A stretch of 64,000 bases of DNA from the NCBI GenBank assembly GCA_041660045.1, contig JBAZXA010000002.1, forward strand, positions 310,001 through 374,000, given 5' to 3'. Below, in pieces: positions 54,405 through 63,506 of this stretch; the stretch's first letter is position 1; the number at the start of each line of letters is the position of its first letter. A model generated the notes under the pieces. That model did no database searches and had not been told where the DNA came from. It saw nothing but the letters and a program-made list of their open reading frames with translations. Made by a program: the position numbers and the translations under genes. Source of the DNA: WM-3-3 sp041660045. Its GTDB lineage: Bacteria; Pseudomonadota; Gammaproteobacteria; Methylococcales; Methylomonadaceae.

Positions 54405-57400
54405 ATGAGACTGGAAAAAATCAAACTATCAGGTTTTAAATCCTTTGTCGATCCAACCGTCATATCACTCAACAGTAATTTAACGGCTATCGTAGGTCCA
54501 AATGGCTGTGGCAAATCCAATATTATTGATGCCGTGCGTTGGGTGATGGGGGAAAGTTCGGCCAAACATCTGCGTGGCGGTAGTATGACGGATGTGATTT
54601 TTAATGGCTCATCAGGCCGTAAACCTGTGAGTACCGCATCTGTCGAATTGGTTTTTGATAATACGGAAAGCAAGTTAGGTGGTGAGTACGCCCAATACGA
54701 CAGCATCGCCATTAAACGACAAGTTAGCCGAGATGGCCAGTCTGTGTATTTACTGAATGGCTCACGCTGCCGCCGTAAAGACATTACCGACATTTTTTTA
54801 GGCACAGGTCTTGGTTCTAGGAGTTATGCCATCATAGAACAAGGGACAATTTCCCGGATGGTGGAAGCGAAACCAGATGAATTGCGCATCCATATTGAAG
54901 AAGCTGCTGGCATTTCAAAATATAAGGAACGGCGGCTGGAAACTGAAACCCGCATGAAACATACCCGGGAAAATTTGGAACGCTTGGATGATTTACGTGA
55001 AGAGGTCGATAAACAACTTAAACATTTGCAAAAGCAATCTGAAAAAGCGGAAAAATATACTGAATTAAAACAGCAGGAACGCCAGTTTAAACTCGAGTTG
55101 CTCGCTATGCGTTGGAATAATTACCATCAAATTGCGTTACAACTGGAAACCAAATTACAAACCAGCGCAAGCGAACATAACCGTTTATTTGTAGCTTTAC
55201 GAGATATTGATAGCCATCTTGAGGGAAAGCGGGTTGCCTATAAATCTCAGCAACAGCTGACAGATGCAGCGCAAGGTCAATATTATCAAACCTTGGCCGA
55301 TGTCAGTGGCTTGGAGCAAGCGATTCGGCATAATGAGTTGAGCCAACAAGAAACCGCAAACGAAATTAATCGCTTACAGGAACAAGCTGAGCGTTCGAGT
55401 AGTGAGTTGGCGAGCGATATCGAGCAGCTGGAAAACCTTAAACAGGACTTGATTGAAGCTGAACAGGAATTGGTATTCGCTGATGAACATTATGAAAATA
55501 TGCAGCAAAGCCAGTACGACTCGTTAGCTAAAAAACAAGCATGGCAACAACAATGGGATAATTTTCGGACAGAAAATGCTAAATCAAGTGAGCAGGCTGA
55601 GATTTTACGCATAAAATCCATGCAGTTGGAAAACCAAAACCGACAATTACAAATCCGGTTGGACAAATTACAGCAAGAGTCTACTGAATTGGGAAACAAT
55701 CCACTGCAAGCTAATATGGATGAACTTGCAGAAGGCATTGAGATAATCCAACTACAGCGCGAACAATTAAGGCTGCAACTCGAACAAACGCATGAAGAAA
55801 TTGGCCTGTTGCGTCAGACCATTAAGCATGAACATGAACAATTGCATAGACAACGCTCAGAATTACAACATATCCAAGGAAAAATCACCTCGTTAGAGCT
55901 TTTACAACAGCATGCAATGGGTAAAGATAACAAGGTTTTAATGCACTGGCTTGAACACATGCAGCTAAGCAAAAGTTCTCGTTTGGCAGAGTTCTTGGAA
56001 GTAGATGCGGGTTGGGAAAAAGCAGTAGAAAGCGTCTTGGGTAGCTATTTAGAGGCTATTTGTTTAGCGGATATGGAACCCGTAATTGCGGGATTGCCAG
56101 CATTGGTTAATGAATCTATTAGTATGATAGAAATGGCGCCGTCTGTGCCAGCATCGATTCCGGTAGATTTGCCAAAATTGCAAGATAAAATTCGGGTACC
56201 ATGGGATTTAGGTTGTTTATTGGCGGGGATTTATTGTGCCGAAGACGCTCCTAGTGGGAGGCAATTGGCTAAAAATTTAGGCAACCATGAGTCGGTTATT
56301 ACGCCAGATGGTAGCTGGTTTGGTAAAGGTTGGATAAGGATTATACGTAGCAAAGATAGTAAAACTGGAGTCTTACAGAGGGAAAAGGACTTGCGGCAAG
56401 TTAAACTTGCCCAAAATGAAATTACAGTGGTAATTGCCGCTATGGAAGAGCACCTGGATTTGGCAGAAAACCGCTTAAAAACCCTTGAAAGTAACCGTGA
56501 AGTGGCACAAAAACAAGATGCAGTACTAGCTTCTGAACTGTCCGCAAAATTGTCCCAGTTAAGTGCCCAATCCGCGCGCTTAGAACAGCAGCAACGCCGG
56601 TTACAACAGCTAGAAGATGAGATCTCTGAAAATATTCAAGAAATTGCAGAAAACGCAGGGCAAATTGAAGATTATGCGGAACAAAAAGTTGCAGTAGAAA
56701 TGCAAATGGCTCAGTTGGAACAAAAGCGTTTAAGCCTTGAAACAGAAAATGGCCAACTACAAGCTTTGCATGTGGAGACAGAAACTATTACTAAAGCTGC
56801 GCAGCAAGCTTTATATGCATTAAAAGCACGGATTGAGTCATTACACTCATCAGAAGCGTTGGCGATCAAACAAATTGATCGGGAACAGCAACAACATCAA
56901 CAAGCTTTAATTAGAATAGAAGAGTTACGGCTTAAACTTGAGCAAACACTGAAACCCTTAGATGCTGAAAAAATACAATTAAGCGAATTAAGCCGTGAAA
57001 AAATACGTCTGGAACAATCTTTAAAACAGCATAGACTGGCGCAAGAACAAATTGAACTGGAGATTACCCGTTTTTCCGAGCAACATTTGCATACCCAAAA
57101 AGCCTTAGAAAGCCAAAAAGAAGCACTTGATAAACTCCGTTTTGAGTTACAAGAAAGTGAAGTCAGACAACAAACGGTACAGGAACAACTCAGGGAAATT
57201 GAGGCGGATATAGACTTCGTGCTAAAAAATTTACCGGCACAAGCTGATGAATTACGATGGAAAAGTCAACTAGATGATTTGGTTGGCCAAATAGAACGTT
57301 TAGGTACGATTAACCTCACTGCGATTGAAGAATATAAATCCCAGGCTGAACGGTTAAATTTTTTAAATGAGCAACACGCTGATTTAACCGAGGCATTGTT

Positions 57401-57959
57401 CACCTTAGAACAAGCCATCAATAAAATAGATAAAGAAAGTCGGCTGCGTTTTAAAGAAACATTCGATAAAATAAACAGCGGCTTGCAAGAAAAATTTCCT
57501 AAATTATTTGGTGGTGGACAGGCTTATTTAGCGTTGACTGAAAACCCTAAAGAAACCACCGGGACGACTGAGAAGTCCGATGCCGAGCAAATATTTTTGG
57601 AAGCTGGTGTAAATATTATTGCTAGGCCGCCAGGTAAACGAAATAGCTCAATTCACTTGCTATCTGGTGGGGAAAAAGCGTTAACTGCGGTTGCCTTGGT
57701 GTTTTCTATTTTTGAACTAAATCCTGCGCCTTTTTGCTTACTGGATGAAGTGGATGCGCCATTGGATGATGCCAACGTAGGGCGGTTTTCAGCAATGGTT
57801 GAAGAAATGTCCGCATCCGTGCAGTTTTTGTATATTTCCCATAATAAAGCCACTATGGAAATTGCAAAGCAATTGGCGGGTGTTACGATGAAAGAGCCGG
57901 GCGTGTCACGTATGGTCGCGGTCGATATTGAAGAAGCTGTGAATTTGGCGGAAACCTAA
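54405..57959 (+). CDS. smc: Chromosome segregation protein SMC
   Basis: 1184 residues. Walker A GPNGCGKSNI at residues 31-40; two long coiled coils very rich in Gln, Glu and Leu; a central hinge (about 520-640, SRLAEFLEVDAGWEKAVESV); C-terminal ABC signature LSGGEKALTA and Walker B CLLDEVDAPLDDAN. It compacts and organises the chromosome, usually with ScpA and ScpB. Its stop is directly next to the zipA start, giving an smc-zipA-ligA operon as in Pseudomonas. Confidence 0.96.
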   Translation: MRLEKIKLSGFKSFVDPTVISLNSNLTAIVGPNGCGKSNIIDAVRWVMGESSAKHLRGGSMTDVIFNGSSGRKPVSTASVELVFDNTESKLGGEYAQYDSIAIKRQVSRDGQSVYLLNGSRCRRKDITDIFLGTGLGSRSYAIIEQGTISRMVEAKPDELRIHIEEAAGISKYKERRLETETRMKHTRENLERLDDLREEVDKQLKHLQKQSEKAEKYTELKQQERQFKLELLAMRWNNYHQIALQLETKLQTSASEHNRLFVALRDIDSHLEGKRVAYKSQQQLTDAAQGQYYQTLADVSGLEQAIRHNELSQQETANEINRLQEQAERSSSELASDIEQLENLKQDLIEAEQELVFADEHYENMQQSQYDSLAKKQAWQQQWDNFRTENAKSSEQAEILRIKSMQLENQNRQLQIRLDKLQQESTELGNNPLQANMDELAEGIEIIQLQREQLRLQLEQTHEEIGLLRQTIKHEHEQLHRQRSELQHIQGKITSLELLQQHAMGKDNKVLMHWLEHMQLSKSSRLAEFLEVDAGWEKAVESVLGSYLEAICLADMEPVIAGLPALVNESISMIEMAPSVPASIPVDLPKLQDKIRVPWDLGCLLAGIYCAEDAPSGRQLAKNLGNHESVITPDGSWFGKGWIRIIRSKDSKTGVLQREKDLRQVKLAQNEITVVIAAMEEHLDLAENRLKTLESNREVAQKQDAVLASELSAKLSQLSAQSARLEQQQRRLQQLEDEISENIQEIAENAGQIEDYAEQKVAVEMQMAQLEQKRLSLETENGQLQALHVETETITKAAQQALYALKARIESLHSSEALAIKQIDREQQQHQQALIRIEELRLKLEQTLKPLDAEKIQLSELSREKIRLEQSLKQHRLAQEQIELEITRFSEQHLHTQKALESQKEALDKLRFELQESEVRQQTVQEQLREIEADIDFVLKNLPAQADELRWKSQLDDLVGQIERLGTINLTAIEEYKSQAERLNFLNEQHADLTEALFTLEQAINKIDKESRLRFKETFDKINSGLQEKFPKLFGGGQAYLALTENPKETTGTTEKSDAEQIFLEAGVNIIARPPGKRNSSIHLLSGGEKALTAVALVFSIFELNPAPFCLLDEVDAPLDDANVGRFSAMVEEMSASVQFLYISHNKATMEIAKQLAGVTMKEPGVSRMVAVDIEEAVNLAET

Positions 57960-58661
57960 ATGGATAAAGAAGTCTTAAGAATTGTTATTATTGCAACGGG
58001 TTTGCTAGTCATACTGGCAATGTTGTTGTGGAGTTTTATTAAAAATCGCAATCAGCGCCAACAAGAGAGGGAAGACTACGAAGATAAACCCCATGGCACA
58101 ACGCATCAATCGCCCTTGTTCCAAGGTGAAGATGATTTCGACATTGTGCCCTTAAACGGTGTGCATAACGATTCATCTGAGCAAGCTTTTCAAGCCTTTA
58201 ACCCGACAGCTGATTTTGCCGATGATATTGGGCAGGAGCCGGAAGAAGACATTGATATGGCGCCTAGGTTTTCTGCCCCAGCGATTATTCAATTCAGTTT
58301 AATTGCCAACTCTGATCAAGGGTTTAATGGTGCTGATTTAGACAATGCATTCAATATTGCAGGGCTAAAATATGGCAATTTAAAAATCTATGAACGCCTT
58401 GATTCCAGCCGTTTAGTTGATTTTGGTGTGGCTTGTTTAGTTGAACCTGGCACCTTTCCGGAACAGGATTTAGAAAATTTTTACACGCCCGGTTTGGTAT
58501 TTTTTATGCAACCTGAGGCTTTGGATGATGCCCAGTCTGTTTTTGATGATTACATCAACACCCTTTATTTTATGGCAAAAGAACTTGATGGTGAGATTCT
58601 CGATCATGAGCGTAAGCCGTTGACAGCACAAACTGTTCAGCTTATCCGGCACAGTTTATAA
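57960..58661 (+). CDS. zipA: Cell division protein ZipA
   Basis: 233 residues. One N-terminal membrane helix (about 5-25, VLRIVIIATGLLVILAMLLW), a short charged and acidic linker, and a C-terminal FtsZ-binding domain with AIIQFSLIANSDQGFNGADL, LKYGNLKIYERL and GLVFFMQPEALDDAQSVFDD. It tethers FtsZ to the membrane at the division site. The start codon follows the smc stop with no gap. ZipA is limited to Gammaproteobacteria, which helps place the organism. Confidence 0.93.
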   Translation: MDKEVLRIVIIATGLLVILAMLLWSFIKNRNQRQQEREDYEDKPHGTTHQSPLFQGEDDFDIVPLNGVHNDSSEQAFQAFNPTADFADDIGQEPEEDIDMAPRFSAPAIIQFSLIANSDQGFNGADLDNAFNIAGLKYGNLKIYERLDSSRLVDFGVACLVEPGTFPEQDLENFYTPGLVFFMQPEALDDAQSVFDDYINTLYFMAKELDGEILDHERKPLTAQTVQLIRHSL

Positions 58662-58670
58662 GTACCGGCT

Positions 58671-60620
58671 ATGTTGAACCCGGCACAGCTCGAGATTTTG
58701 GAGGATGTCAGCTATTTAAGGCAGCTTAGCCAGGGACGCTTTTGCGAAATTGCCGAAAATAAGCAGCCGAGTTTGCTTAATGATGAGGAGTTACTAGAGT
58801 TTTTGCAGCAATGTAATGCTTTTTATCGGGCTGGCCAAGCGCTGCTAACGGATCATGACTACGATGCTGTATTTTTAGCGGAATTACAACGGCGAAATTC
58901 AGAACATTGGTTTTTACAAAATGTAGAGCCAGAGCCGATAGCGTTTGGTAAAACAGTTGCCTTACCAGAAAAAATGCTGTCCACGGATAAAACCTATCAG
59001 CGCGATGGCATAGAGCGTTGGTTGGCACGTATAAAAAAAGCCGCTGAAGAAATCAATGTAGATTTCGACTCATTAGTGTTTAGGGTTACCCCAAAATTGG
59101 ATGGCTATGCTGCTTATGATGATGGTAATACGTTATTCACCCGTGGTGATGGCCGAAAAGGCACTGATATTAGCCGAGTATTTGAACGCGGTTTAGTTGT
59201 AGGTGGTGGGGGGGCGCGTGGCTTGGGGGCGGGTGAAATTGTTATTAGCCAAACTTATTTTAAGCAACATTTGGCTGAAGATTTTGAAAATGCGCGTAAC
59301 TTTCAAGCGAGCATTATTAAAGAAAAAGAACTGGAACTACCTGCCTTGGCAGCAATCAAGCAGCAGGCGGCGGTTTTTTTTCCATTTGCCCAATTACCGG
59401 CCTGGACGGGGACTGCCGACGCGATAATCCATAATTTTGAGAGCATCATTGCCGAAGTGGCGGCTTATGTGGATTATGATGTTGACGGGGTGGTCTTTGA
59501 GACCACCGAGACAGCTATCAAACAGTACATGGGGGCTACAAGGCACCACCACCGTTGGCAAATTGCCTATAAAAGCAATGTTGACAGTTGTGCGGTTAAA
59601 GTCCTACAGGTTACGCCACAAACCTCAAGATCGGGCCGGGTTAATCCGGTTGCAGAATTAGAACCAACAAAGTTAAGCGGTGCCGTCATTTCAAGGGCTA
59701 CTGCGCATCATTATGGTATGGTGAAACAACTAGGAATCGGAATAGGCACTATTATTGAGCTAACCCGGTCAGGCTTGGTCATCCCTAAAATTGAGCGGGT
59801 CATCGTGCCACAGGTTCCTCAAGTGCCAAGCGTTTGCCCTAGTTGTGGCAGTGATTTGGTCTGGGATAGTGATTATCTTTATTGTCTTAATACTGTGCAA
59901 TGTCCTGCACAAATTGAAAATAGCATTGAGCATTTTTTTAAAACTATTGCGAATATTGACGGTTTTGGCGAAAAAACTATAGAAAAGCTTCACGGACAAG
60001 GTATTCGTTCCGTGTATGAGGTCTATCAGCTAGATAAAAATACCTTAATGGGTATGGGTTTTGGTGAGAAAACATCGGAGAATTTACTCACGCAATTGGA
60101 ACGAAGTCAGCAAGATCCTATCGAAGATTGGCGGTTTTTAAGTGCGTTTGGTATCCATCGGATGGGCTTGGGAAACTGTGAGCGATTGTTGCAACATTAC
60201 CGGTTACAGGCTATTTTTGATTTGACGGTTAGCGAAATTATTGAAATTGAAGGTTTTGCTGAAAAAACTTCAGCCGCTGTCGTAGAAAGCTTGCGGAAAA
60301 TACATCCAGAATTTATGCAAATTTACCCGCTGGGTTTTAATTTAATTCCAACCCCTTTAGTTGCTGAACAACCTGCCTTGGAAAGCCCAATTGCCGGTAA
60401 AACCTTAGTGTTTACAGGTACTATGTTGCACGGCAAACGTGAGGATATGAAAAAACAAGCCAAAGGCTTAGGTGCTAAAGTGGCAGAATCGGTTACCGGT
60501 AAAACAGACTGGTTAATAGCAGGGGCCGAAGTTGGTGAAAAGAAAATGGCAGCTGCAATAGCTAAAGGTGTGCAAGTGTTGAGCGAAGATGACTATTTGG
60601 CTTTGTTGCGTAAGCTGTAG
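58671..60620 (+). CDS. ligA: Divergent NAD-dependent DNA ligase (LigA-like)
   Basis: 649 residues in the usual position after zipA. Kept features: DHDYDAVFLAEL (domain Ia); the adenylation motif KLDG with K142 and D144; TRGDG; E189 in GAGEIV; DGVV (D272); K301 in HRWQIAYK; all four zinc Cys (C389, C392, C405, C411); helix-hairpin-helix motifs; and a C-terminal BRCT domain (GKTLVFTGTM). Changes from E. coli LigA: Glu277 where K290 stands, Lys where R208 stands, Ala before the conserved GE, STDKTY for the usual SLDNAF, and a Gly-rich insert near 178-188. It may be an active but divergent ligase or a specialised relative. Confidence 0.8.
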   Translation: MLNPAQLEILEDVSYLRQLSQGRFCEIAENKQPSLLNDEELLEFLQQCNAFYRAGQALLTDHDYDAVFLAELQRRNSEHWFLQNVEPEPIAFGKTVALPEKMLSTDKTYQRDGIERWLARIKKAAEEINVDFDSLVFRVTPKLDGYAAYDDGNTLFTRGDGRKGTDISRVFERGLVVGGGGARGLGAGEIVISQTYFKQHLAEDFENARNFQASIIKEKELELPALAAIKQQAAVFFPFAQLPAWTGTADAIIHNFESIIAEVAAYVDYDVDGVVFETTETAIKQYMGATRHHHRWQIAYKSNVDSCAVKVLQVTPQTSRSGRVNPVAELEPTKLSGAVISRATAHHYGMVKQLGIGIGTIIELTRSGLVIPKIERVIVPQVPQVPSVCPSCGSDLVWDSDYLYCLNTVQCPAQIENSIEHFFKTIANIDGFGEKTIEKLHGQGIRSVYEVYQLDKNTLMGMGFGEKTSENLLTQLERSQQDPIEDWRFLSAFGIHRMGLGNCERLLQHYRLQAIFDLTVSEIIEIEGFAEKTSAAVVESLRKIHPEFMQIYPLGFNLIPTPLVAEQPALESPIAGKTLVFTGTMLHGKREDMKKQAKGLGAKVAESVTGKTDWLIAGAEVGEKKMAAAIAKGVQVLSEDDYLALLRKL

Positions 60621-60687
60621 TGAATGGTTATATTAATAGCGACCAAAAAGCTTTGAAAATTTCTTAAATCTACTGAGCGAGATTAAC

Positions 60688-61827
60688 TTGGAAGAAGACT
60701 TGACCACAGATTTACTAGTCTTACAAAGCCATTTGGACAGTATGATCGAGAGAATTAAGCACAATAGCGCGACTTTAAGAAAGTTTCAGGCCTTTGAAAT
60801 GCGCTTATTAAATCTTAATTCAATTGCGGATATGGTTAACCATATCTTGAGTGACGCAAAAATTTATTTTGACCTAGATATAATCACCCTGTGCTTAATC
60901 GATGAGAAGGGCGAAATTGTTCAATTTTTGCTCGAAGATGGCTATGATTGTGAAGCTAGTCAAGATTTAATCTTTTTAAGCGATAAAACTTTATTGGAGA
61001 ACACTTTTGGTTTATCGGCCCGTTCTTATATTGGTGCCTATAAAGTAAATAAATGTGAGGAGTTTTTTCCGCAATTGCTACCAAAGCCAAGCAGTGTTGC
61101 TATTACCCCGCTTAATAGACGCGGCAAATATTTGGGTACACTAAATTTAGGTAGTCACCAAGTCGGCAGGTTTGTCCAGGATATGGCAACGGATTTTGTT
61201 GAACATCTGGCCTCAATTGTTGGGGTATGTCTAGAAAATACCATTAATTTCGAGACCATAAGGCGTACCAGTTATATTGATACACTCACAGGCGTGAATA
61301 ACCGCCGCTTTTTGGAGCAACGTATAGGTGAAGAATTAGATCGTTGCCAACGTAGTGTAGAGCCGATTTCTTGCTTATTTTTGGATATTGATTTTTTCAA
61401 ATCTGTAAATGACACCTACGGCCATCAAGCAGGAGATATCGTTCTGTCAACAGTGGCAAAAGTTATAAAAAGTCAGTTACGTAATAATGACGTATTGGCA
61501 CGTTATGGTGGGGAAGAGTTTGTAGCGTTGCTCTCGAATATCAATGCAAAAATGTCACAAGATATTGCTGAACGGATACGTAAAACCATACAAGCATTAA
61601 AAATTGAATACAACAATAAGCCGGTGCCCATTACAATTTCGATCGGTGCAGCAACATACGTCCCAGAATCTGTTATTACTTCAACTGCAGAGGAAGTGGC
61701 CACTTCTTTAATTAAATCCGCAGATTCCGCCTTATACAAAGCCAAACATAATGGCCGTAACCGTGTTGAATATGGTGAAGTGATTTCTGATGCCATGGTA
61801 GTTAAAAATACCGCTTTTCATAGTTAA
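60688..61827 (+). CDS. Sensor diguanylate cyclase (DUF484/GAF - GGDEF)
   Basis: 379 residues starting at a TTG with GAGCGAG upstream. The N-terminal part up to about residue 190 is DUF484/GAF-like (LQSHLDSMIERIKHNSATLR, SVAITPLNRRGKYLGTLNLG). The C-terminal GGDEF domain has DTLTGVNNRRFLEQRIGEEL, DIDFFKSVNDTYGHQAGDIV and the active site RYGGEEF. It should make cyclic di-GMP in the cytoplasm. It lies 67 bp after ligA. An RxxD inhibitory site is not clear. Usual DUF484 neighbours (xerC, dapF) are absent. Confidence 0.92.
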   Translation: MEEDLTTDLLVLQSHLDSMIERIKHNSATLRKFQAFEMRLLNLNSIADMVNHILSDAKIYFDLDIITLCLIDEKGEIVQFLLEDGYDCEASQDLIFLSDKTLLENTFGLSARSYIGAYKVNKCEEFFPQLLPKPSSVAITPLNRRGKYLGTLNLGSHQVGRFVQDMATDFVEHLASIVGVCLENTINFETIRRTSYIDTLTGVNNRRFLEQRIGEELDRCQRSVEPISCLFLDIDFFKSVNDTYGHQAGDIVLSTVAKVIKSQLRNNDVLARYGGEEFVALLSNINAKMSQDIAERIRKTIQALKIEYNNKPVPITISIGAATYVPESVITSTAEEVATSLIKSADSALYKAKHNGRNRVEYGEVISDAMVVKNTAFHS

Positions 61828-61858
61828 GGACACGTTTTTAGCATTTTCGCAAGGTGCA

Positions 61859-62689
61859 TTAGGGTTCTTCTATATTATTTTTTAATGCTTGCGTGATAGC
61901 CTGTATGTTAGGCATGATCCACGTTGGGGCATAACTCACTTGATTTAGATCATCCATGGTAGAAATGCCACTGAGCACTAGAATGCTTTTAAGGCCAGCA
62001 TTGACAGCACCAAGGATGTCCGTTTCAAGCCGATCACCGATCGCTATAGTGTGTTCCGGTTTGCTGTTAAGTATTTTCAGGGCTTCTTGATACATATAAG
62101 GCTCTGGTTTACCTATTATGCGCGGGGTGACGCCGGTAGCTTTTTCCAATGCGGCTAAAATGGCGCCATTACCATGAATAACACCAAGCTCAGTAGGTAG
62201 TGTCATATCACCATTGGTACCAAAAAATTGTGCGCCGGCACGAATATTTAACGTTGCTGTGGCTAATTTATCCCAGGTTAACGTTTGATCCTTTCCACAC
62301 ACAACAATATCAGCATGCGAGCTACGCTCTTCTTGGTAATATCCCGTTAACGTAAAGCCATAGTCACGTAAAGGTTGCTGTAGACCTGCTTCGCCTATAG
62401 CAAAAATTCGAGTTGAGCTAGGTGGGTTGTGCAACGCCACATAGGCACATGTCACCATTGCAGAAGTTAATATTTCATTTTGCGCTACCTTAATTCCCAT
62501 TTTGGCAAGTTTGTTTTGATATTGCTCGGCTGTATGGCTGGCATTATTCGTTGCCAGGACAAAGCTGATCCCAGTCGTTCTTAATATTTGGAAAAATTCA
62601 AATAGGCCAGGTTGCGGAATGTCGCCGTGCCACAGCACGCCATCCATATCGATAATGAGCGAGCGGATAGTAGTGTTAAAATTGTACAT
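61859..62689 (-). CDS. HAD-superfamily phosphatase, subclass IIA (NagD/PGP-like)
   Basis: 276 residues. Motif I DMDGVLWHGD with nucleophile and acid/base Asp; motif II TNNASHT (Ser/Thr); the IIA cap region after it; motif III KPEPYMYQEAL (Lys); motif IV IGDRLETDILGAVNAG. These are the NagD-type sugar-phosphate or phosphoglycolate phosphatases. The substrate is unknown. It is divergent from hxlA, a sugar-phosphate enzyme, but a link is only suggested. Confidence 0.92.
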   Translation of the reverse strand: MYNFNTTIRSLIIDMDGVLWHGDIPQPGLFEFFQILRTTGISFVLATNNASHTAEQYQNKLAKMGIKVAQNEILTSAMVTCAYVALHNPPSSTRIFAIGEAGLQQPLRDYGFTLTGYYQEERSSHADIVVCGKDQTLTWDKLATATLNIRAGAQFFGTNGDMTLPTELGVIHGNGAILAALEKATGVTPRIIGKPEPYMYQEALKILNSKPEHTIAIGDRLETDILGAVNAGLKSILVLSGISTMDDLNQVSYAPTWIMPNIQAITQALKNNIEEP

Positions 62690-62767
62690 AAAATTAAATT
62701 TTAGCTAGTCAGTAAAAAAAGATAGTGCGCTAATCATAGATAATTGAGGATTGCGCTAGGTTGAACA

Positions 62768-62797
62768 TTGACACTTGTATGCGTTCTAATTTAAAGT
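62768..62797 (+). promoter_or_regulatory. Candidate sigma-70 promoter of hxlA
   Basis: A perfect -35 box TTGACA (62768-62773) is followed after 18 bp by TAAAGT (62792-62797), a 4/6 match to TATAAT. It is 60-90 bp upstream of the hxlA ATG, and GGAG at 62846-62849 is the ribosome site. High expression of the RuMP enzymes is expected in a methanotroph. Confidence 0.5.
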
Positions 62798-62857
62798 TAC
62801 CTTGTAGAAGAAATCATGTAACAATTATCTAACTATAACAAACTCGGAGCACATAAC

Positions 62858-63505
62858 ATGGCAAAACCATTAATTCAAATGGCCTTAGATTCTTTAGACT
62901 TTAACGCAACAGTTGCACTTGCAGAACAAGTTGCACCTTGCATTGATATTTTTGAAATCGGTACACCTTGCATTAAGCACAATGGCATTAATCTGGTTAA
63001 AGAGTTGAGAGCAAGATTCCCTGATAAATTGTTATTAGTTGACCTTAAAACTATGGACGCTGGCGAATACGAAGCTTCTCCTTTTTATGCCGCTGGCGCT
63101 GATATTTGCACCGTTTTGGGTGTGTCAGGACTTGCTACAGTAGCAGGTGTGATTAAAGCGGCAAACGCACATGGCGCAGAAGCACAAATAGACTTGATCA
63201 ATGTTGATGATAAAGTGGGTATGGCACGTGCGACAGCAGATTTAGGCGCCCATATCATGGGTATTCATACTGGACTTGATGCACAAGCGGCAGGTCATAC
63301 ACCTTTTAGAGATTTAAACGATGTCGCCCGTTTGGGATTAAACGTAAGAATTTCTGTAGCAGGTGGTATCAAGGCAGCTACTATTCAAGACGTTGTTAAA
63401 GCAGGTGCTACAATTGTTGTTGTAGGCGCTGCAATTTATGGTGCACCATCACCTGCAGAAGCAGCAATGGAATTACGCCAATTAGCTGATTCTGCAAAGG
63501 CTTAA
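62858..63505 (+). CDS. hxlA: 3-hexulose-6-phosphate synthase
   Basis: 215 residues. It condenses formaldehyde with ribulose 5-phosphate, the first step of the ribulose monophosphate pathway. Family sequence features are PLIQMALDSLDF, EIGTPCIKHNGINLVKELRA, LLVDLKTMDAGEYEASPF (catalytic Asp and Lys), IGIHTGLDAQAAG-like IMGIHTGLDAQAAG, and VAGGIKAATI. A clean SD GGAG. The isomerase gene begins 1 bp after its stop, so the two are co-translated. Confidence 0.97.
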   Translation: MAKPLIQMALDSLDFNATVALAEQVAPCIDIFEIGTPCIKHNGINLVKELRARFPDKLLLVDLKTMDAGEYEASPFYAAGADICTVLGVSGLATVAGVIKAANAHGAEAQIDLINVDDKVGMARATADLGAHIMGIHTGLDAQAAGHTPFRDLNDVARLGLNVRISVAGGIKAATIQDVVKAGATIVVVGAAIYGAPSPAEAAMELRQLADSAKA

Positions 63506-63506
63506 T

